A stretch of 64,000 nucleotides of DNA from the NCBI RefSeq assembly GCF_949628265.1, contig NC_088788.1, positions 25,344,335 to 25,408,334 on the forward strand. Direction: 5' to 3'. This DNA comes from Cloeon dipterum (Eukaryota; Arthropoda; Insecta; Ephemeroptera; Baetidae). The translations under genes were made by a program, and so were the position numbers. Under the pieces are notes generated by a model, which was given only the letters and a program-made list of their open reading frames with translations, was not told the origin of the DNA and did no database searches. Positions 55,529 to 64,000 of this stretch are shown in pieces. Each line of letters begins with the position of its first letter. Within the stretch, counting starts at the first letter, position 1.

Positions 55529-56428
55529 CTAAGCCTCCGACTCGGTCTGCAGAGTTGCTTCATCTTCCAAGATCGGAACGATTAAATTGTCGCGGGACAT
55601 TAAGTTGTACTTGATAACAAACGACGTAAATCTCCGACAGAGATAGGTGGTATTCTACAAAATAAACAATTTAAGTCTTTAATATTAGCTAGTCTCTTGT
55701 ATCATACCTCAAATTCATCGAATATAGCTCGATGATGGAAATAAGCATGCGAGAATATTCGGTACACCCTGCGGCAGACCGAGCCAAGCTTTGCAACAGA
55801 TGAATCCTTAATACTAACTCTGCAAAAACAAGCAAATTTAGAATTTATCCAGACTTTCTAGATGGATATATATATGTCAAACAGACCTGCTTGGGAAATA
55901 TTTGTTGCTGTTAAGCAGACAAGCAGCACCGTCCAGTGTGTGTCTGGTATAGTCAATGGCTGGACACTCTTTAGGAGTCTTGTGAGCCGCACAGAGGAAG
56001 ATCCATTGCTCTGTTGCTGTCATCTGGGTGCAAGCCTCAGGATGACATTCAGCCTGCAGACGCACGGCCAGGCCATTCAGTTCCAAACAAAACTGTCTGC
56101 GGATATAGGTTACATCGTTGAATTATATCGCATATTATGCACGAACAAACCTGAGATGTTCGTATTTCCACACTCCCTCGTCCTGGCTTTCGGGAGGAGT
56201 CAGAATTTGAGTTACATTCATCGGATCGTGGCAGATCTGTTGTTGGATGTATTGCTGCACCACTAGAGTGCTTTCCATTTCCTCAAATGGCTGATCCGGC
56301 CAGCGACAAAAGTCCTGCAAACAAGGTCGTTATGGAAATCTGACCTATAAATTAGACTGAATATTTACGGCGGCCTTTGTTCCAGGTCGATTCCTTCTTA
56401 GCATTGTTACACCATCGGCCATCTTCAT
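55529..56428 (-). CDS. MOB4: MOB4/phocein, MOB-family STRIPAK subunit
   Basis: A small zinc-binding scaffold protein of the striatin-PP2A (STRIPAK) complex, cytosolic and membrane-associated, about 225 residues. The start is the ATG at 56428 ([20 protein letters not shown]), like the vertebrate N terminus. Exon 2 gives [17 protein letters not shown], exon 3 [20 protein letters not shown] with the MOB zinc ligand Cys and [21 protein letters not shown] further exon gives AKLGSVCRR and HAYFHH with the His ligands, and the last exon (stop TAG 55531-55529) [12 protein letters not shown] and the SEA terminus. Sequence identity to the human protein is very high by eye. The in-frame extension upstream to 56590 is not family-like and is taken as 5' UTR. 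It is divergent from CDK8. Confidence 0.96.
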
Positions 56429-57124
56429 GGTTGCAACTTGTGTGATGTCAGCCACATTTTCCAGTCGCTCTAAAAAATCTGACCAAAGGTTTAAGCCTTT
56501 TTCCAGTTGCACCAACAAAATTCTGTCAGAGTGATAAAAGGGATAAAATCTTTTCGCAAAAAAATCTTTAGTTAGTATAATTAAATACATACATAACTTA
56601 TTATGTTCTCAAAAAGTTTTAGATTAATATAATTTAATTCTAGATTTAATTTTGTTCCTGCCAGTCAGCTCAATCTATGAAGGTAAAGACCTCGACACAA
56701 ATCGCTTGGCTGCACTGATTTCGATTTGATATTTCGAAAAGTTCTCGCAGTGGCTAAATTCACCTAACATTTTATTGGTTAGTTCCGCCCATGAACTTTA
56801 AATCTGTTACATCCCGGGCCGTCTTGCTGATAAAAAGACTATTTACACTGTAGGATCTCATCAAAGTACAAGCTTAGTCCCGCACAGTCCCGCAGGCCCC
56901 CAAACCCAAACAACAAAATCAAGCGGTTTACGGCTGGTTACTGTTACTGCATAGTGCTATTGTTTACGTCGGCTGCTGCGGCGAAAGTTTGTTTACAAGG
57001 CAATAATTAAGCCGTAAAAATTAATTTCTACAGAGGTAAGTTGCTCAAAAATTGCGATTCCGGCATGGCAATGTATTTCACTACACTTTTTATCCAATTC
57101 TGTACAGAAGACAGTTTGAAAAAC
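56429..57124. promoter_or_regulatory. Shared region between divergent MOB4 and CDK8
   Basis: 696 bp between the two start codons. It includes a CpG-containing stretch near 56870-57000 and a probable short CDK8 leader intron: donor AGAG|GTAAGT at about 57034 and acceptor CTGTACAG just before 57109, ahead of the ATG at 57125. It likely carries both promoters. Confidence 0.55.
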
Positions 57125-59221
<2,097 letters not shown>

Positions 59222-59247
59222 TTGGTTTAAAACGAAATAGACCGTTC

Positions 59248-59253
59248 AATAAA
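59248..59253 (+). terminator. Probable poly(A) signal of CDK8
   Basis: AATAAA 27 nt after the stop TGA, giving a very short 3' UTR. Confidence 0.65.
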
Positions 59254-59875
59254 TTACTTGTGTATCTATCTTGTGATTTTGATTTTCTATAAACACCTCA
59301 GCATTATTTTTGTTCAAAATTGTGACATTATTTTAAGAAACTGCAGAAGAAAATGAAAATCCATAATGATCATTTTCTAGTACATATAATTATACTTTTC
59401 ATAGCGCCATTTTTATTTTAGGGTAATGAATAGAGTTGTATCTTTTTAACTAATTAGCTATATTTAGTTGAAAAATTAAATGTTGCAGTAATTAATATTT
59501 TACCGCTCGCTTAATTTTATTGCTGAAGTGCAGCGCAAAAAAAGTTGAAAGCATAATATATGATACATTGTATACATGATATGATATATTATTAATTATA
59601 TTAATAATTATGGTCGAGTCATTTCTCTGACAATGCCTCTTGTGCTTTCTTGGTGTCTATTGTTATTTACACGGTGTGGGCGACTGCTTTGAGTGAGAGT
59701 GGCACAACTGGAATAGTGCGAATACTGCGAATTGCATTATATTACTACGCCAACCGGCTGATTGAGACGAGACAGGTATTCTGATTCTGCTACATAGCAG
59801 TTGTTGTCGTTGTCGCTAAATTCTCAGTTCGTGTTTGTTTGTTGTTGGTTGGAAGTTCCAAGTGGTAGGAACATT
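59254..59875. promoter_or_regulatory. Intergenic region with SDS22 promoter
   Basis: About 620 bp. The left part is AT-rich, with a near-palindromic ATATTATTAATTATATTAATAAT tract at about 59585-59610. The right 200 bp, just before the SDS22 ATG at 59876, is of mixed composition with GTTGTT repeats and probably contains promoter and leader. Confidence 0.45.
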
Positions 59876-61586
59876 ATGGCAGGTACATTAAGAATTGACT
59901 TCTGAACAATTTCCATCGAGATGCCATTATTTTTGACGTCTGTACAATTCGTTTCATTTTTATTATTTTGTTATCTTATCGAGTGCGTTGCGAGCCGCTT
60001 GAACTAAAAAAATTCAAATTCAGTAATACGTACATCACGCGCTGATTTAATGTTAAAAACTTAAAGCTCACATTTTAAGTTATTTTAAGTTAGTGCTGGA
60101 AACCATCTTAAGAGATTATAGATACAACAAATACAGAATTATCAACCTTCTAATTATTGTACAACGCCTACACAAACAAAAATATGAAAATACATTTATG
60201 TATTATCATATAATGTAGCTGAAAATACATAACTGTTTATTGGTTGCAGCTTTTAGCAATATTTTTGTATGTCATACCCATCATTATTCATAATCTAACG
60301 CAGTGTTTTGTAATAATACAGAATCAATACAAAGCAACGGAGACAGCGAAGTAAAACGCCTGCAAGACGGTTCTGAGGTTGAGGCACACCCCAAGAGACA
60401 CCACGCTTCGTTTGCAGCTGATGACAGTATGGACAGTGCAGCAAGCGAGCCAGAAGACAAAGGAGATGGCGAGGAAAACCCTGGAGAAATCATTGTTGTC
60501 GATGAAGACACCGATGTACATATATACACGTTTTGTGATAAATTGAATTTAATTATTTGAATGTGACTCAAACTTATTTCAGGAGTTGGACATGAACCAT
60601 CAACGAATTGGAAAAATTACAAACCTGGAGCCCCTTCAAATGCTGGAGAGGCTGTACCTGCGCTGGAATCTTATTAAGAAAATTGAAAATTTGAGCCACT
60701 TGACCACTTTGCGTGAGCTAGAGCTGTACGACAACCAAATCACCGTGATTGAAAATCTAGATTCCCTAGTCAATCTTGAGTAATTAAATCTGCAGGCAAA
60801 GTCATCGCAAATTAAAAACATATATTCTAGGATCTTGGATCTGTCATTCAACCGAATTCGTGAAATCAAAAATCTGGAAGCCCTTGTAAACCTGGAGAAA
60901 CTGTATTTGAGCTCCAACAAGATCCAGAAGATTGATAATCTGTCTCACCTGAAGAAGCTGAACTGTCTTGAGCTTGGAGACAACAAAATCAGAGTGAGAA
61001 GTTTTATTTAAATTATCAAGCCAATTCTATTGAGCTCTTTTGTGGAAAGGTGATCGAGAACCTTGACGGGCTGGAAAACCTGAAGCAGCTGTATCTAGGC
61101 AAAAACAAAATCAACAAAATCCAGAACCTGCATAACCTGAAGAATCTCGAGCTTTTGAGTCTGCAGCACAACCGACTGACAAGCATTGACAACCTTGACG
61201 GTTTGACCGCCTTAAACCAACTGTACATTTCTGAGAATGGCATTGAAGAAATTTCCAACCTGGATGGCAATCTGGAGCTCACAACACTAGATCTGGCCCA
61301 GAACAAAATCAAGGAAATTAAAAATGTGTCGCACCTGTCTAAGCTTGAGGAGTTTTGGGTATAGAACTATGTCTTATTTCAATTAAGGAACTAACTGGAA
61401 ATATTCTAGTTGAACGACAACCTGGTGGACAAGTGGTCCAACGTTGAGGTGTTGGCGAGCAATAAAGAGTTGAAGACCATATACCTGGAACGCAACCCAG
61501 TGGCTAGTGAGTCAGGATACCGTCGCAAGATCAAGCTGACCATCCCTTGGATCGTTCAAATTGATGCCACTCTGGCCGGACCGTAG
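59876..61586 (+). CDS. PPP1R7: Protein phosphatase 1 regulatory subunit SDS22
   Basis: A leucine-rich-repeat protein that binds and controls newly made PP1 catalytic subunit in nucleus and cytosol. Exons are 59876-59882, 60322-60515, 60583-60779, 60831-60993, 61050-61358 and 61410-61586, giving 348 residues (human 360). The first exon codes only Met-Ala plus one base. An acidic leader (VVDEDTD) precedes about eleven 22-residue SDS22-type repeats such as LERLYLRWNLIKKIENLSHL and LKQLYLGKNKINKIQNLHNL. The LRR cap YLERNPVASESGYRRK and the terminal QIDATLAGP match the family end. The gene follows CDK8 on the same strand and converges with ARP5. The repeats are intact, with no sign of decay. Confidence 0.97.
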
Positions 61587-61828
61587 GAAGACTGAACAGA
61601 AGGGACAGCCTTGCTTGCTTTAACCAACCAAGAACTGAAAATTATTCAACATCCTCAGCTACTAAGCGACTGGTGTCAAACATCCTCTATTTCCTTCTAG
61701 AGAGGCTTTTCAAGTATTATTATCTTACACTAGCTTTTTCCTAGAATTTGCTTCTATACAGACCCCACAGCACAGCACATCGTCTGCTCACCAATTTGGT
61801 TTTACAAAAGTTAAATTCCAAACGTTTC

Positions 61829-61834
61829 AATAAA
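61829..61834 (+). terminator. Probable poly(A) signal of SDS22
   Basis: AATAAA 243 nt after the stop. It is immediately followed by TTTAAT at 61837-61842, which reads ATTAAA on the other strand for ARP5. Confidence 0.6.
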
Positions 61835-61836
61835 AT

Positions 61837-61842
61837 TTTAAT
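61837..61842 (-). terminator. Probable poly(A) signal of ARP5
   Basis: ATTAAA on the - strand, about 71 nt downstream of the ARP5 stop, two bases from the opposing SDS22 signal. Confidence 0.5.
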
Positions 61843-61912
61843 ACCTATGTAATCAGTTACACTGTCACGTTATTCCATTAAAAGATTTACAGTTAAAGCC
61901 GTTCACTAAATC

Positions 61913-64000
61913 TCAAAACATTTCTTCAACAACTTCTTGCTGCGAACAGTCCATCGCGAGGGCGACATTTTGCCAGTAGGGATTGGAGGCGGAGTGGGTG
62001 GCCAGGTACTCTCCTCCAAATTCATCATACATGCTCTTAGTAATACTCGAGGCGCGCAGCCACTCAGGGTTGAGTGCTAACTCTCTGGCTCCATACCAAG
62101 CACTTAACGAAGGGCAACTTGACCGCCTAATGTTGAATTTAGAGTGGAAAGGTCTCATTTCCATCACCTCTTTGTGCAACCTTGGGAGCAGGCCAGGAAA
62201 TTTTGACGAGCCACCTACAGAAATCATTGGAGTTATAAAATTATTTCAATAATAACCACATTATTGCTTTTTGAGTCACGCATCTTTTGATGGCTTCAAA
62301 TACTTAAAGCTTTTGCAAAAAATGGTGAATTAAATTTCAAAAAATTTCAAATTCCGTTGAAATGTGTGACTCATAAACTCCAACGCTTTGGAGTTAGAAT
62401 CTTTGAAAAAAAAATACTAGCGCTTTTTTAGTTATAATTTAAAAATAGATAATGTAATTTAAAAACGGGACTAGGAGAACCAGCAGAATACAGGATTTTT
62501 CTTGACGTTTTCCTGAGACGACAGGAATTGGAGAGGACGAGAAAGAAAAATCCGATCTTTGTTTTACGCCTTGTTAGACCCTGGCTTTTTAAATCGCGAG
62601 AAAACATTAGCTAACCTGTGATGTAAATGTCATTGACTAAACGGTGTTGTTCGTCTTGCGAGAACTTCTTGAGCACATACTCGATAGTTTCGGCGATCCC
62701 ACCCTGTTCGTGGCCTAACATTGATGGCTGGAACAACAGTTCAGGCACCCTGATAAGCTCGGTCCCCAGTGCGAATTGGTATTTTTCTGGTATGCATGTG
62801 AAGAGGGGCATCAGCTGCTGCTCCTGCGCCATATTCAGCTCTGGCGCGTACCGGCCAAGGATTTCCTCCAACTCCGCAAGACGCTCGCTCTCTTCTTCAC
62901 TGTCCGAGTCTCCTCCATCCTACACAAGATAAAAAACTGATGAAGGGACAAATATAAAGACAACAGGACAAGTAGTTATGTGATAATATCTTATAGATTC
63001 AGCCCTGACCAATAAAACAAAAGCATTAGCAGCTTGATTTAAAAAAAAATGGAGTTTGTTTGAAAATTTTAACCACATTTCTTATTTGAAAAATATTACG
63101 TTTCAAAAATAAAATTTAATACATTTGCAGAGGAATTCCAAACATTTTTAAAATGTATATTGGGAAATTAAAAATTCTAGATGAATTTAAATTTATTTCC
63201 AAGGTTGTTTGGTTAGCATATTGAAATATTATTAACAAATTAATTGAAAGTGAGAGAACTTTATTTCAATATGCCATCACCATCAGAACAATTATCACCA
63301 TGAAAAGATTTTTTCCAAATTTTCATTCTTTGTTATGTTACGGGCCTAGCCTTTAATCCATTAATTCCCTTGCAGGTAAAATTGGAAATTTAACGTAATT
63401 CTAATTTTTAAGAATTTATCAATGAATGCTATTTTCACTTGAAGCTTGAGGCCACTTATCCCCAAAGAAACACGAATTAATATTGGATATATTTAAAAAT
63501 ATTGCACCTTTTGTATAGCCTTGTAGACGTCCCAGTCTTCATCTTTCATGCCAAAATTGTCCTCTCGCTTGTCCTTCTTGGCAAGTTGGCTTATTATGCG
63601 CATTCTCTCCTGCGCAGCGACTGTCCTGCGTTTCGCCATGTCCTGCTTCTTTTGCCGCCGCGCCACCCTCTTCTCCAGCAAACTCTGTCTCTTCTGCTTT
63701 AGCTCAGCTATCCAGTTGCCCATGTCGTTGGCGTCGTTCGGCATGGGCAGCTCCTGCAGCAGCTTGGACGTTTTCACCTGACATGAGGAATTTTCGATTA
63801 TTAGCGACTCCGATAGACAGAAGAGAATAAACACACCTCATTTTTTGCCGACGGCGTTTCCTGAGTATCTTCCATGGTTGTGTTCATCACCGCTAGGATT
63901 TTGCTCTTGGTCTTCTTGATCCTGGCTTTCAAATTGCTGATAGCCTTGTTCAGCTCTTGACGATTGCTCAAGTCAAACTCCTCCAGAGCCTGCTGTAGAT
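61913..64000 (-). CDS. ACTR5: Actin-related protein 5, INO80 complex subunit (3' part; runs off window)
   Basis: A nuclear actin-related protein of the INO80 chromatin remodeller. Only the C-terminal half is in the window; the N-terminal actin fold begins beyond 64000. Exons seen on the - strand are 64000 to about 63838 (a Lys-rich helix with NLKARIKKTKSKIL), about 63777-63508 (KRRTVAAQERMRIISQLAKK, the ARP5-specific coiled insertion), about 62920-62614 (acidic DSDSEEESERLAELEE, then RVPELLFQPSMLGHEQGGI) and about 62216-61913 (GGSSKFPGLLPRL, EMRPFHSKFNI, SAWYGARELAL, the GGEYLATHSASNPY family end). The large charged insertion between actin subdomains is the mark that separates ARP5 from other actin-related proteins. 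The intron 63507-62921 is AT-rich with nothing else seen. The Drosophila name is Arp5. Confidence 0.95.

Noticed and set aside
56429-56590. In-frame 54-residue N-terminal extension of MOB4
   Set aside because: MOB4 N termini are short and strongly conserved from MKMADG-like starts; the extension is unlike any family member.
57041-57124. Upstream in-frame ATG for CDK8
   Set aside because: A splice acceptor lies between it and the conserved MDYDF start, so it is probably intronic.

Overview
The window is a piece of animal nuclear DNA, most likely from an arthropod and probably an insect with a compact genome. Every gene I recognise is a metazoan family member. The genes are split by canonical introns, many only 55-100 bp long, and they lie on both strands without operons. 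The best matches I can judge by eye are animal proteins such as RME-8/DNAJC13, CDK8, MOB4, DHX8, SDS22 and ARP5. The beta-4 glycosyltransferase carries the invertebrate-type GalNAc specificity residue. I cannot fix the species or order from the sequence.

Layout. Positions 1-10,542 hold no gene I can support; this is probably the upstream region or first intron of the next gene. From 10,543 to 14,092 (+) lie the later exons of a secreted coiled-coil/fibrinogen-domain protein. After an AT-rich gap come a prostamide/prostaglandin F synthase (PRXL2B-like, 16,756-17,647 +), a type II Golgi beta-1,4-N-acetylgalactosaminyltransferase (19,707-21,974 +), the uracil-DNA glycosylase SMUG1 (24,221-23,143 -) and the spliceosomal DEAH helicase DHX8/Prp22 (25,210-30,432 +). 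A secreted triacylglycerol lipase (34,648-30,606 -) and an approximately 18-finger C2H2 protein (37,481-35,189 -) follow.

From 53,873 down to 38,893 (-) runs the large endosomal J-domain gene RME-8/DNAJC13. Its second intron contains a complete opposite-strand gene for an unrecognised coiled-coil protein (50,349-52,996 +). A late intron contains a 1,444-bp foldback-type DNA transposon with terminal inverted repeats and a 6-bp target duplication. The right end holds MOB4/phocein (56,428-55,529 -) head-to-head with CDK8 (57,125-59,221 +), then SDS22/PPP1R7 (59,876-61,586 +), convergent with the 3' part of ARP5 (from 61,913, -), which runs off the window.

The genes are mostly unrelated housekeeping functions (splicing, DNA repair, transcription kinase, phosphatase regulation, endosomal trafficking, chromatin remodelling) packed closely. 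They contrast with the gene-poor first 10 kb, whose composition suggests regulatory DNA. The most notable structural points are the foldback element in RME-8, the nested coiled-coil gene, two GC-AG introns in nearby genes and several tail-to-tail gene ends with nearly touching poly(A) signals.
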